A stretch of 64,000 bases of DNA, from the NCBI GenBank assembly GCA_964017125.1, contig OZ024914.1, positions 27,757,073-27,821,072 of the forward strand, in the 5' to 3' direction. Below, one piece after another: positions 11,700-24,099 of the stretch (positions within the stretch are counted from its first letter, which is position 1; each line of letters opens with the position of its first letter). A program made the position numbers and the translations under genes. Source of the stretch: Flabesymbios commensalis. Taxonomy: Eukaryota > Annelida > Polychaeta > Terebellida > Flabelligeridae. Below the pieces are notes generated by a model. The model ran no database searches. It had not been told where the DNA came from and saw only the letters and a list, made by a program, of their open reading frames with translations.

Positions 11700-14050
11700 T
11701 AAAGTAATTACTATTTTTAGCGATTGCTACATGCAGCTCATGAAATATAGGGATGACTAATTGGGGGTACGGGTGGCACACAGATCACGCCGCCACGACA
11801 TAAAGTACATATAGAAATCTAGCTTTACAATTCGTTTGTCATTCCGATTGTGCATACAGTGCATTCGTTGGGTCCCACTCCCCTCTGAAAATGATTCGCA
11901 TGATTGTAGGCGAATACGAAAAAAGAGCAGTGTACAAACGCAATAATATAGCTGGAAATGGTCCTGACAGTGTGCTTCTGGTGCAATTTATCATGTTAAT
12001 TAACAGATACAACGGGGTTTTCTATTGTTGTGATGATTTTTGTTTGCACACACTCGGCTAGTGCCGGTGATTGCCACCGTAATGAAGCATATTTACCTGG
12101 TACAGGGGACACCGTGATGACGTAGGCGGTCCGCCTTTCCATTACAATTGGTTTGGCTGATCATTTTCAATATTTTACAGTGCTTTCAGGGACTCATATG
12201 TTCGACAGAACATCCTTTCCTAGTTATATATAATAATAAGTCATAATATTTTGAATCATGACAAATAGCTCTGATGATTTATAATAATGTATGACAAGTA
12301 CACATTTAAGTGAATGTGTTATAAATCTGATAGGCATAATAAAAACATTAGGGTCGAATGACGAAGGTGAAAAAGTTTCCCAGTTCTCCTTGTTCTTCCT
12401 TACCATTTCATTACGTGGTAAGTTAGAAAAAAATAACATTGCATTTTATTCCTTTGACAATAATGAAAAGTGTATTTCCTTGTCATTTCTTGTGAAGAAA
12501 CAATAAACAAAAACAATTTCACTCTTCACGAAACATGGTACGGAAAGGTAGCATATATTATTGTCAGATATATATTATAATATGTCTATGCGTTGACAAT
12601 CACTGTTATGGTTTATACTTCTACTAGAATCAAAGATCATGCGGACCCTCCAGCTGCGGTTAACACAGGATATTGGTCAAATATTGCCCCTGGGGAGGAT
12701 GTGTTTATAGGATTAGACCTCTTGTTCCCCATCTGGGCGAATATTACGACAAACAAGTACGAGGACAGACAAAAGCCACAAGATGGGATAATGCTCAGTG
12801 TTATTGTGTATAAATATTAATTGAAAAATTAGAACAATATATTGCAATCGCGACGCGACAACAATAACAACAAGAAGATGGGGGATTATGTTATGTTATC
12901 CAGCCCGGCGGTCACCCAAACGGCAGAAAAGAGACATTGGCCCAATCTTTACAATCATCCCCTCATGTATTATTTTAACCCTTTCCAACCCGAGTTTTTT
13001 TAATGAAATTAAAATTAAAATTATAACTCAATACAAATATTTCGAAATCTTTTAAACAGTTATTTCAATGCACATGAAATTTCCTACTCACATATGGAAC
13101 ACTTGGGGGATCAACACAAGCTTCTTATCATACCCCTCGAAGACGTACCCTTACTCCCTAGAAACGGTTCCCATGGAAACAGTACCCAATTTTATGTATT
13201 GTGTATTTTCAAGACGCACGAGATCAAATTAATATATAATAACTATATATTTATATATTAATAGAATTATAAGATGGCCGTGGAACATGTTACACAAGGA
13301 ATCCTCAATATAGGATTAGTAGCTGTTGTTGCTATGGGTATATTACGTCGACAGCCATTAACCCTTTCTATGCGAAATATTTCATTATTTCGAAATAATA
13401 TTATTATTATATTAATATTATTAGTATGGGATGGGGTTAGACTCTTCAGGTACTCAGGACCTGTTCAAGGTCATTTCACTTCACATGATTCTGGGGAACT
13501 GCCACACATATATGTGTGCATGTTTCTATACATTGCGCCTATCCAGAAGTGGACAATATGGCTTGGCTTGCATAATTTTTTTCAATTTTGAAACTTTGAC
13601 TTTGCAATGACCTTGAGGTGACCTTTGACTGGCCCAAATGTTGCATGCTCACAAAGGCCCGCCCCTGCCGTATCCCACATGTGTACATATGGTTAATACA
13701 CCTTGTAGATCCACAGTTACATCCATTATACCAAACACGTGCATTCCCATTGAATGACAACCATTATCACTGGGTCGGCATGAACTTGAGAGTCAAAGGC
13801 TTAGCACAATGGGATAGAGGGTAAATAATTTGTTTCAATTATTACCAAACTAATCAAACATTGCACAATGTATTCTGGCCGAAAGTATACAATTTTAAAT
13901 GTATTGTGGCAATCTAAAGGCCATGTGAACGCAAAATACGGGCATGTGAAAAATGACGTCATATTTCACCAGCCCTCAGGAGCCGTACGGGCGTGAAATG
14001 GTTGAAAAATAATTATATTTTGAAAGGATACATTGATTAATTGATTATTG
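11700..14050. other. Gene-free stretch
   Basis: I see no coding exon. Small open frames (for example 12224-12506 on both strands, 12593-12820 and 13274-13824) lack motifs and overlap each other on opposite strands. Confidence 0.5.
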
Positions 14051-14053
14051 ATA

Positions 14054-14187
14054 TTCTGTGAAACACAGTGACGTCACTCGGTGAAAACAAGGTTATATTA
14101 TAACACCCCTCCCCATACTTCATTCTGTGAAACGCAGTGACGTCACTCGTCAGCCCGTGTGAAAACAGGTCATTGAGTTTCACAGAA
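14054..14187. mobile_element. Short TIR element, TTCTGTGAAAC family, copy 2
   Basis: Same termini as 8018-8163 ('ttctgtgaaacacagtgacg' at the left, 'gagtttcacagaa' at the right). The left end is repeated internally near 14122, suggesting a short internal duplication. Confidence 0.7.
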
Positions 14188-14285
14188 TTGATTATTTTTT
14201 TAACAAATACCCAATTTTTACGCATAGCTGATTAAGATTGTCTCGTTGTAAAATATTTAAATTGATTTCACTGTGTTAATTTAAT

Positions 14286-15364
14286 TTAACCCCTTGAGTC
14301 ACAACCGCGCTTGAAAGCGCGCTCAATACATAAATAGTGAAGCATACATATACAATAAGCCTAAATAGTGACGTCACACACGATGTATAAAATCGCACAC
14401 TTGTGACGTCATATCTTTTGTCGTCGCACCTGCTCATTTTGTTTCGTCATATCTTTTATCGTCGCACCTGCTCATTTAGACACGTGCCTGTTTCACAAGC
14501 TAGCATAATGACTCCCGGATTCAGCACAGTCATGTAGTTATCTACAGTCTGTTTCACCAGAACCTGGGAGTAGCCTTTTTCTAATTTGCTCGGACGCTCT
14601 TGAAAATTTTTCAACAAAATTTTTCTCGGATTATTTTTTCATGTTCCCCTAACATCCCTGAAAATTTGGTGCAATTTTGTTGTGTATTTTGGAAGTTATA
14701 CCATTTGGCATGTAATAGGATTCTTGTTTCACGCCAATGGTGTTAAAGAGAGCTGTAATTTTGAAAATTTATTACATGCCAAATGGTCTAACTTCGCTAA
14801 TACACGAAAAAAATTCACCAAATTTTCAGGGATGTTGGGGGGAGATGAAAAATTAATGTGAGAAAAATTTTGTTAAAAAAATTTAAAGCGCGATCGAGCA
14901 AATTGGAAAAAGGCTACTCCCAGGTTCTGGTGAAACAGACTGTAGATCAGGCTAGTAGTCATCATGAATACGTCTATCTTATATGGAAATAGACAGAATG
15001 CATTCAGACGGCATCTGCAGTATTTTACAAGCCAGAGTGTTCCCGACGATGGAAATGGCGACATAATATAGGCCTACACATACGTTGAGTTTTACATAGT
15101 AACCAACCGTGAATTGTTGTGCATTGGACAATGCAATTATGCGAAATGAGCGTATTTGTCATGTTTTCCAAGGATTCGTTACCATGGTAACAAGAACAAA
15201 CATTGCCATGGTACCGAATATTTTGGTAAATCAAGTATCTGTATATTACTGACATTACTGCTAACTATTGTCAGTTTATCTACCCCAGTGGCAGTGTAAC
15301 ACTGCGAAGAAGAGGATGCTAACGTCATATTTTGCCAAAATAATGATGTGACTCAAAGGGTTAA
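14286..15364. mobile_element. TTAA-flanked non-autonomous element, 1.08 kb, with nested foldback
   Basis: Left end TTAACCCCTTGAGTCAC; the right end reads as its inverse (GTGACTCAAAGGGTTAA) with one mismatch in 17. TTAA at each end fits piggyBac-type insertion. The interior is non-coding and contains the complete foldback at 14542-14945, so that element inserted later. 'gtgacgtca' motifs recur at 14370-14410. Confidence 0.75.
14542..14945. mobile_element. Foldback element, 404 bp, best-preserved copy
   Basis: Ends 'ctacagtctgtttcaccag' and 'ctggtgaaacagactgtag' are exact inverses, and the pairing continues almost to the centre near 14740, so the whole element could fold into one long hairpin. 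Same family as the passengers in array A. Non-coding. Confidence 0.85.
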
Positions 15365-15501
15365 AAGAATTCTGGTTGATAATAAACATGTTAACTCACT
15401 ATGTTAAGTTTAGCGCCGGACAAGGTTCTCTCATTCCGTCCTCTAACATCCCCTAGCATTCTCAGGTAGCCACCTGAAGTCAGTCTCCACACACAAACAT
15501 A

Positions 15502-16208
15502 TAGTGTATGAGCCAGAGGGGGTCCTCACTACCACTTGGGGAGGGGGGGGGGGGCAAATGCCCACTATATTTTTCTAAAAGCCATATATCTAGGGATACT
15601 ATTTTTGCATGATAGCAGTTTAGAAACGGTAGCTTAACAATTTTATAGATGTATTAGTAGACCACCCATTCGTGACAAAAATGCACGTTCTGGTTCCTTC
15701 GACGCGTTTTTATGAACGCGTTTTGCAGTTTATTATTGACTAGTATTGACAGTAAACAAAGCAGACGACACTGAACGATGTCGTGCAAAATGACAAAAAA
15801 TCTCTTCTACCTATAAGTCTTATCATACTAATCACAATCGTGACCTTTGATGACCTCTGATGACCTCGCGAGAGGTCGACCGAGGTAACCATCACCGTAA
15901 TATATTACAATGAGTGTAGTTGAGGTTACTGACATAGCAGTTGTTTTTACTTTCTTGTGTGCACAGAACTAAATAGAGCTAATGTTGCTCTCACTAAAAA
16001 ACACTTTCAAAAATGGCGCCAAAATACATATTTATATATATAAATAGGGTCCACTATTATGACTGTAAAATCGTAAAGCTACCGAATCTAAACTGCTATC
16101 ATGCAGAAATGACATCCCAAGATATATAGCTTTCGGAAAAATATAGTGGGAATTTGCCCCCTCACGTGGTAGTAAAGGCCAAATTTTCAGGGTCTGGCTC
16201 ATGCACTA
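15502..16208. mobile_element. TIR element with about 130-bp inverted ends
   Basis: The left arm (from 'tagtgtatgagccag' at 15502 to 'tttagaaacggtagc' near 15632) is mirrored by the right arm from about 16078 to 'ctggctcatgcacta' at 16208, with scattered mismatches and a G-run of variable length. ATA lies directly outside both ends, a possible 3-bp target duplication. No transposase is seen between the arms. Confidence 0.7.
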
Positions 16209-16289
16209 ATATTGGTGTCACTTTCAGCAGCGATTTAAAATGGACCACCTTTGTAAATGATATATGTATTCGCGCTGCCTAAAAAAATT

Positions 16290-17160
16290 TACTCATAATC
16301 TTTTAAATTAAATATAAAATAACCTTAGAGACTTTATACTTCGGTTTCATCAGACCCATCCTAGAAAACGCCTATGTACTTCTAACAAATTTAACTGAAA
16401 GTGATTCTCTCAAAATCGAAAAAAGTTCAAAAAACGGCAGGTAAAATTGTATCTGGTGCCATTAACATAAATGTACATAAATGATGTAATAATTTCCGAA
16501 CTAGGGTGGAACCATTGAATGTTCGACGTAACCGCACACAATTTTTTTTCCGATATTGTCCATAGTCATACACCATCCTATCTGTGTGACGACTTGCCTC
16601 CTTCTGTACAAACCAGGACTGACAATCGCTACCAACTGAGAAATAATGCCAATTTAACCAATTACAGGCCCCACACAGAAACATTCCGTAATTCCTTTTT
16701 CCCTTCCACCCTGAACACCTAGAACACTACTGATGAAACAATCAGATTAATCGACGATCATAACATACTTTAACTAAAATAAAACACCCAATTCCTAATA
16801 AAAATCCACATTTTTTTAAACTCTCAAGAAAAGTAAATATAAATAATTTCTAAATTATAAATGAATTGCAGTGAATTAAAATATAACCTGTATATCAATC
16901 ATGTAGCAGAAACTCCTAATTGTTTATGTGCATGTATAGAAAACGCTTCAACATTACTTTTTTGAATGTATATTTAACTCACAGAGACGTTTTACTTGAA
17001 TATTTTCGAAATACTGATGCTCACTTATCTTTAAAAACTATTCTTTCTGACGACATTCAAGAAAATACTTTAATCAGTGCATTTGAAAAATGTGTAAGTG
17101 AAACACAACGGTGTTCTATACTAAATTCATGTGAGTGACACTGTATACTTGTTTTTTTTA
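16290..17160 (+). mobile_element. LINE relic: C-terminal end of a reverse-transcriptase ORF
   Basis: Near 16345-16470 one frame reads like the post-thumb region of CR1/Jockey-group proteins ('FIRPILENA', 'KIEKVQKTAGKIVSGA'). 16519-16722 then gives 'PSYLCDDLPPSVQ' and 'FRNSFFPSTLN', which fit the conserved tail 'R...NSFFPS...W'. 16880-17138 has Cys residues and 'HRDVLLEYFRN', as in the C-terminal Cys-His region. Several frame changes. No RT catalytic core is present, so it is a 5'-truncated dead copy. Confidence 0.65.
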
Positions 17161-17287
17161 TTTTTTTAGCAATGCCATGTTGTATTCACACCGATGTAAC
17201 ACATACATTCTGTTGTGCAACAAAGCGCTAGCAATTTATTTACTATAGACAATTCATCATTGTACATATGACAGCAGCATGTATGGT

Positions 17288-17369
17288 CAGTGGCGCCCGG
17301 GGTTTTCGGGGCTTTTTGTCGAAAATAGGGGGGGCGCGTGCCTCCTGCGCCCCCCTGGATCCGCCACTA
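17288..17369. mobile_element. Very short TIR element, GTGGCG ends
   Basis: 82 bp from 'cagtggcgcc' to 'ggatccgccacta', flanked on both sides by ATGGT (17283-17287 and 17370-17374), which looks like a 5-bp target duplication. GC-rich interior unlike the surroundings. Superfamily not determined; ends resemble hAT-type 'cagtggcggatcc' termini, but an 8-bp duplication is not seen. Confidence 0.45.
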
Positions 17370-17445
17370 ATGGTATCTTGGTCTGTAGCCCGCTGCAACA
17401 TCGGGGTTGTGGACATGGTACAGGCATACAGTTTATTAAATTCCG

Positions 17446-20400
17446 AGTTGCTCTTGAGTACATTCATTATATTATCAGATTATGTCGTTCATATGACAGC
17501 AGCATGATTACCACCTCAGTATGCAGCACTGGGACGCTAGCCATAGTGCTGGATAAATTTCATGTCCGAGCATCTCCCTAAAACAATTATTATATTTTAC
17601 GCTGCCAGCAGTGTGTATTCCAAGTGTTCTTTGATATATAGCCTACCTTATATTTACCTTGTTCATATGACAGCATCTTGTCTACTACCTGCGTATGCAA
17701 CCTATCGCAATGCTCAGTTAATGAACTCGCTGCTGTCATATTTCAGTTCCAGACGTCACATTGTCTTCAGTGGACCAGTTATTACAGTTTTATACTGTCA
17801 CGGTACATTTTGTCTTGTCCTGTTCCACTCCAATGGATCTGCACTGACTTGAATCGCACGACAGAGCGCTGCGCCCCCTCCACCCCTGCACCCACTACAG
17901 CAGCTGCACGAAACCAGTTATCATATCACTACTCAGCGAACGAAACCTCATATTATCTGTTTCAATTGCTCATTAAAATATGTTCATACAAAAGTCACAT
18001 TTATTTTCGCAACGAGTGACCTGGTGAGGTATTAGATAATGGTGATAAAATAAATGTCAGTTTTGTTTAGAAAAGATATAATTTTGTGTAATAATGTATT
18101 TACCATTTGTGAGAGAGGTCCTAGTTACATAAATTACAGGATTATGTAAAGAACAGGATGATCCACTTATTCCCTGGAATTTTACAAAAAAATGTAAGTG
18201 TTCTAACCCCACGTGTTTATTCGTTATGTGCATGAGGCTTTTATCTTGATAGCGGTATATAATTCATAGTGTAAAATTTTATGCTTGATGTCAAATGGTG
18301 CTGGCCACGTGTATTTGACATCCTAATTGTATTCACAAATGCATATTTAAAAATGTACAATGATATATATATTATACTGATAAAGCCTAATACAATTTAT
18401 TAATAAATAATTTAAAAAAACTAAATACATTATTGTGTTTATAATGATCATCTAACGTTAAAACATGACACGAAAGAATTGTCACCTGTGGATCAACAGT
18501 TTACCTAGCAGTGTGAGACTTGAGGCTAAGAGATTGATATGTCTATCATAGCAAATATTCTTTATTGGGGAGATGGTGACATTGGCAATTTGTCCTTGTT
18601 TGTGGTATCGGTGTCCATGCCTGTGCCATGGATTTTTTGTAGTTGTCAGTGCGACGAGGGGTTTTCTTGATGCGTTCGTAGAGCTGTTACTGCAGATATC
18701 AGAACGGAGTACGAACTGTTTTTTCTTACGTTTGCTTTGCGAAGCCCTAAAAAAATGGGCCAAAGTATACGGCGAAGTGTTGATACGGAATTCGTACGGG
18801 TCATTGTGATCGTGGATGGTGCACAGCTAATCACCGAATGTCTCTAATCTAACGAACTCACTAGGTTACAAATTGTCCTTCTGTGGAAACAGGATTATGT
18901 ACTTATTTCCCGAGTTGCTCTTTAGTACATTCATTATATTATCAGATTATGTCGTTCATATGACAGCAGCATGATTACCACCTCAGTATGCAGCACTGGG
19001 ACGCTAGCCATAGTGCTGGATAAATTTCATGTCCGAGCATCTCCCTAAAACAATTATTATATTTTACGCTGCCAGCAGTGTGTATTCCAAGTGTTCTTTG
19101 ATATATAGCCTACCTTATATTTACCTTGTTCATATGACAGCATCTTGTCCACTACCTGCGTATGCAACCTATCGCAATGCTCAGTTAATGAACTCGCTGC
19201 TGTCATATTTCAGTTCTAGACGTCACATTGTCTTCAGTGGACCAGTTATTACAGTTTTAGACTGTCACGGTACATTTTGTCTTGTCCTGTTCCACTCCAA
19301 TGGATCTGCACTGACTTGAATCGCACGACAGAGCGCTGCGCCCCCTCCACCCCCGCACCCACTACAGCAGCTGCACGAAACCAGTTATCATATCACTACT
19401 CAGCGAACGAAACCTCATATTATCTGTTACAATTGCTCATTAAAATATGTTCATACAAAAGTCACATTTATTTTCGCAACGAGTGACCTGGTGAGGTATT
19501 AGATAATGGTGATCAAATAAATGTCAGTTTTGTTTAGAAAAGACATAATTTTGTGTAATAATGTATTTACCATTTGTGAGAGAGGTCCTAGTTACATAAA
19601 TTACAGGATTATGTAAAGAACAGGATGATCCACTTATTCCCTGGAATTTTACAAAAAAATGTAAGTGTTCTAACCCCACGTGTTTATTCGTTATGTGCAT
19701 GAGGCTTTTATCTTGATAGCGGTATATAATTCATAGTGTAAAATTTTATGCTTGATGTCAAATGGTGCTGGCCACGTGTATTTGACATCCTAATTGTATT
19801 CACAAATGCATATTTAAAAATGTACAATGATATATATATTATACTGATAAAGCCTAATACAATTTATTAATAAATAATTTAAAAAAACTAAATACATTAT
19901 TGTGTTTATAATGATCATCTAACGTTAAAACATGACACGAAAGAATTGTCACCTGTGGATCAACAGTTTACCTAGCAGTGTGAGACTTGAGGCTAAGAGA
20001 TTGATATGTCTATCATACCAAATATTCTTTATTAGGGAGATGGTGACATTGGCAATTTGTCCTTGTTTGTGGTATCGGTGTCCATGCCTGTGCTATGGAC
20101 TTTTTGTAGTTGTCAGTGCGACGAGGGGTTTTCTTGATGCGTTCGTAGAGCTGTTACTGCAGATATCAGAACGGAGTACGAACTGTTTTTTCTTACGTTT
20201 GCTTTGCGAAGCCCTAAAAAAATGGGCCAAAGTATACGGCGAAGTGTTGATACGGAATTCGTACGGGTCATTGTGATCGTGGATGGTGCACAGCTAATCA
20301 CCGAATGTCTCTAATCTAACGAACTCACTAGGTTACAAATTGTCCTTCTGTGGAAACAGGATTATGTACTTATTTCCCGAGTTGCTCTTTAGTACATTCA

Positions 20401-23296
20401 TTATATTATCAGATTATGTCGTTCATATGACAGCAGCATGATTACCACCTCAGTATGCAGCACTGGGACGCTAGCCATAGTGCTGGATAAATTTCATGTC
20501 CGAGCATCTCCCTAAAACAATTATTATATTTTACGCTGCCAGCAGTGTGTATTCCAAGTGTTCTTTGATATATAGCCTACCTTATATTTACCTTGTTCAT
20601 ATGACAGCATCTTGTCCACTACCTGCGTATGCAACCTATCGCAATGCTCAGTTAATGAACTCGCTGCTGTCATATTTCAGTTCTAGACGTCACATTGTCT
20701 TCAGTGGACCAGTTATTACAGTTTTAGACTGTCACGGTACATTTTGTCTTGTCCTGTTCCACTCCAATGGATCTGCACTGACTTGAATCGCACGACAGAG
20801 CGCTGCGCCCCCTCCACCCCCGCACCCACTACAGCAGCTGCACGAAACCAGTTATCATATCACTACTCAGCGAACGAAACCTCATATTATCTGTTACAAT
20901 TGCTCATTAAAATATGTTCATACAAAAGTCACATTTATTTTCGCAACGAGTGACCTGGTGAGGTATTAGATAATGGTGATCAAATAAATGTCAGTTTTGT
21001 TTAGAAAAGACATAATTTTGTGTAATAATGTATTTACCATTTGTGAAAGAGGTCCTAGTTACATAAATTACAGGATTATGTAAAGAACAGGATGATCCAC
21101 TTATTCCCTGGAATTTTACAAAAAAATGTAAGTGTTCTAACCCCACGTGTTTATTCGTTATGTGCATGAGGCTTTTATCTTGATAGCGGTATATAATTCA
21201 TAGTGTAAAATTTTATGCTTGATGTCAAATGGTGCTGGCCACGTGTATTTGACATCCTAATTGTATTCACAAATGCATATTTAAAAATGTACAATGATAT
21301 ATATATTATACTGATAAAGCCTAATACAATTTATTAATAAATAATTTAAAAAAACTAAATACATTATTGTGTTTATAATGATCATCTAACGTTAAAACAT
21401 GACACGAAAGAATTGTCACCTGTGGATCAACAGTTTACCTAGCAGTGTGAGACTTGAGGCTAAGAGATTGATATGTCTATCATACCAAATATTCTATATT
21501 AGGGAGATGGTGACATTGGCAATTTGTCCTTGTTTGTGGTATCGGTGTCCATGCCTGTGCTATGGACTTTTTGTAGTTGTCAGTGCGACGAGGGGTTTTC
21601 TTGATGCGTTCGTAGAGCTATTACTGCAGATATCAGAACGGAGTACGAACTGTTTTTTCTTACGTTTGCTTTGCGAAGCCCTAAAAAAATGGGCCAAAGT
21701 ATACGGCGAAGTGTTGATACGGAATTCGTACGGGTCATTGTGATCGTGGATGGTGCACAGCTAATCACCGAATGTCTCTAATCTAGCGAACTCACTAGGT
21801 TACAAATTGTCCTTCTGTGGAAACAGGATTATGTACTTATTTCCCGAGTTGCTCTTTAGTACATTCATTATATTATCAGATTATGTCGTTCATATGACAG
21901 CAGCATGATTACCACCTCAGTATGCAGCACTGGGACGCTAGCCATAGTGCTGGATAAATTTCATGTCCGAGCATCTCCCTAAAACAATTATTATATTTTA
22001 CGCTGCCAGCAGTGTGTATTCCAAGTGTTCTTTGATATATAGCCTACCTTATATTTACCTTGTTCATATGACAGCATCTTGTCTACTACCTGCGTATGCA
22101 ACCTATCGCAATGCTCAGTTAATGAACTCGCTGCTGTCATATTTCAGTTCTAGACGTCACATTGTCTTCAATGGACCAGTTATTACAGTTTTAGGCTGTC
22201 ACGGTACATTTTGTCTTGTCCTGTTCCACTCCAATGGATCTGCACTGACTTGAATCGCACGACAGAGCGCTGCGCACCCACTACAGCAGCTGCACGAAAC
22301 CAGTTATCATATCACTACTCAGCGAACGAAACCTCATATTATCTGTTTCAATTGCTCATTAAAATATGTTCATACAAAAGTCACATTTATTTTCGCAACG
22401 AGTGACCTGGTGAGGTATTAGATAATGGTGATGAAATAAATGTCAGTTTTATTTAGAAAAAACATAATTTTGTGTAATAATGTATTTACCATTTGTGAGA
22501 GAGGTCCTAGTTACATAAATTACAGGATTATGTAAAGAACAGGATGATCCACTTATTCCCTGGAATTTTACAAAAAATGTAAGTGTTCTAACCCCACGTG
22601 TTTATTCGTTATGTGCATGAGGCTTTTATCTTGATAGCGGTATATAATTCATAGTGTAAAATTTTATGCTTGATGTCAAATGGTGCTGGCCACGTGTATT
22701 TGACATCCTAATTGTATTCACAAATGCATATTTAAAAATGTACAATGATATATATATTATACTGATAAAGCCTAATACAATTTATTAATAAATAATTTAA
22801 AAAAACTAAATACATTATTGTGTTTATAATGATCATCTAACGTTAAAACATGACACGAAAGAATTGTCACCTGTGGATCAACAGTTTACCTAGCAGTGTG
22901 AGACTTGAGGCTAAGAGATTGATATGTCTATCATACCAAATATTCTTTTTTAGAGAGATGGTGACATTGGCAATTTGTCCTTGTTTGTGGTATCGGTGTC
23001 CATGCCTGTGCCATGGACTTTTTGTAGTTGTCAGTGCGACGAGGGGTTTTCTTGATGCGTTCGTAGAGCTATTACTGCAGATATCAGAACGGAGTACGAA
23101 CTGTTTTTTCTTACGTTTGCTTTGCTAAGCCCTAAAAAAATGGGCCAAAGTATACGGCGAAGTGTTGATACGGAATTCGTACGGGTCATTGTGATCGTGG
23201 ATGGTGCACAGCTAATCACCGAATGTCTCTAATGTAGCGAACTCACTAGGTTACAAATTGTCCTTCTGTGGAAACAGGATTATGTACTTATTTCCC
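17446..23296. repeat. Tandem array B, 1467-bp unit, four copies
   Basis: Units start at about 17446, 18913, 20380 and 21847 with an exact 1467-bp step; the last is about 16 bp shorter because of a small deletion in a C-rich stretch near 22274. Copies differ by scattered substitutions only. Each junction reads 'ttatttcccgagttgctc'; at the right edge the same text leaves the array at 23296-23298 and continues into older related DNA. Within the unit, 'catatgacagcagcatg' and 'catatgacagcatcttg' mark an older internal duplication. The recurring open frames of 62-114 codons are not maintained: a stop interrupts the longest one in the first unit. I recognise no product and treat the unit as non-coding. 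Confidence 0.95.
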
Positions 23297-23700
23297 GGAA
23301 ATTAACAAAAAATGTCAGTGGCTAACTGTTCTAGCCCCACGTTGCTACCCAGCAAACTCAAAACATTTGTATAACATTTATACAATGTTGGACCAATGTC
23401 GAAGTTGTTGGGTAACTGTGCTAACCCCACTTGTTTATTCATTATGTGCAAGATGAGGCTTTTATCTTGATATCTATTTCTCATTTAAAACGTAAAGTTT
23501 TATTCTGAATGTCAAATGGTGCTGGCCACGTGTATTTGACATCCTAATGTACACGTCAATTTCATTCACAATTGCATATTAAAAACATACAATTATTATA
23601 TATATTATAACGATAAAGCCTAATGAATTTTTTTTTAAATAGTAAAAAAAAAAAATAATTGAATAATAATTGATCTGAAGTTAAAAGATGTCACGGAATA
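23265..23700. repeat. Older diverged copy of part of array B unit
   Basis: Aligns with the 18140-18480 part of the unit: shared 'aatggtgctggccacgtg' and 'tatttgacatcctaat', 'gataaagcctaat', and 'atgaggcttttatcttgata', with many substitutions and indels. It carries a palindromic element at 23347-23417 that the array units lack. It therefore predates the near-identical units. Confidence 0.8.
23347..23417. mobile_element. Palindromic element, shortened copy
   Basis: Begins 'acccagcaaactcaaaacat', has the core 'gttggaccaatgtcgaag' and ends 'ttgttgggtaac'. The right arm is mostly missing. Array B units have plain sequence here ('gttctaaccccacgtg'), so this is an insertion in the older copy; 'ctagccccac' and 'ctaaccccac' on its two sides may be remnants of a target duplication. 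Confidence 0.65.
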
Positions 23701-23978
23701 TTTGATAAGATATTAGATAAGATGTTTGTTTAGTGAAAGGTGTTTCCATCCTTCTGCTTTGTTTCTAAGCTGTCACCTGTCCCATTAGATCCAACATAAT
23801 ACCGGATATACATGATACAGAAGGTGCGGCCTACTGTTATTGGATTAAATTAGCACTTGGATAAAGCAGAGAATATCTGGACAAAGGTTCCGTTCAACGC
23901 GGCGGAAGCAGGTCACAGCGTCAACAGTTCATGAGCGTCAACAGCCACTGCAAGGGATGCGGATGTGCACAGGTGACA

Positions 23979-24088
23979 GCCAGTAAACACGAGCCGTCCA
24001 CCCAGTGCCGGCTTATCGCTGGTCCAACGTCGCAGACGTTGGGCCAACGATAAGCCGACATTGGGAGAACGTCTCGTGCGCACAGGGA
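23979..24088. mobile_element. Palindromic element, complete copy
   Basis: Arms of about 52 bp around the loop 'gca' at the 'caacgtcgcagacgttgg' centre. Left end 'ccagtaaacacgagccg', right end 'ctcgtgcgcacaggg'. The mid-arm text CGGCTTATCG is present on both arms and is unlike that of other copies. Confidence 0.8.
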
Positions 24089-24099
24089 TAGCTTTCTGC

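Noticed and set aside
12976-13370. Pair of TTAACCCTTTC sites as a TTAA element
   Set aside because: Both are in the same orientation and no inverse partner with a matching inner end was found.
17268-17581. Overlapping open frames around the GC-rich 17.3-kb element
   Set aside because: The open frames follow from a short GC-rich TIR element and its flanks; no protein similarity is recognised.
17562-18019. Open frames of 96 and 113 codons in array B
   Set aside because: No recognisable domain; related frames are cut differently among units by single substitutions, as expected for non-coding DNA.
17446-23296. CRISPR-like or other spaced-repeat system
   Set aside because: The units are long contiguous tandem copies without spacers, in a eukaryotic genome.
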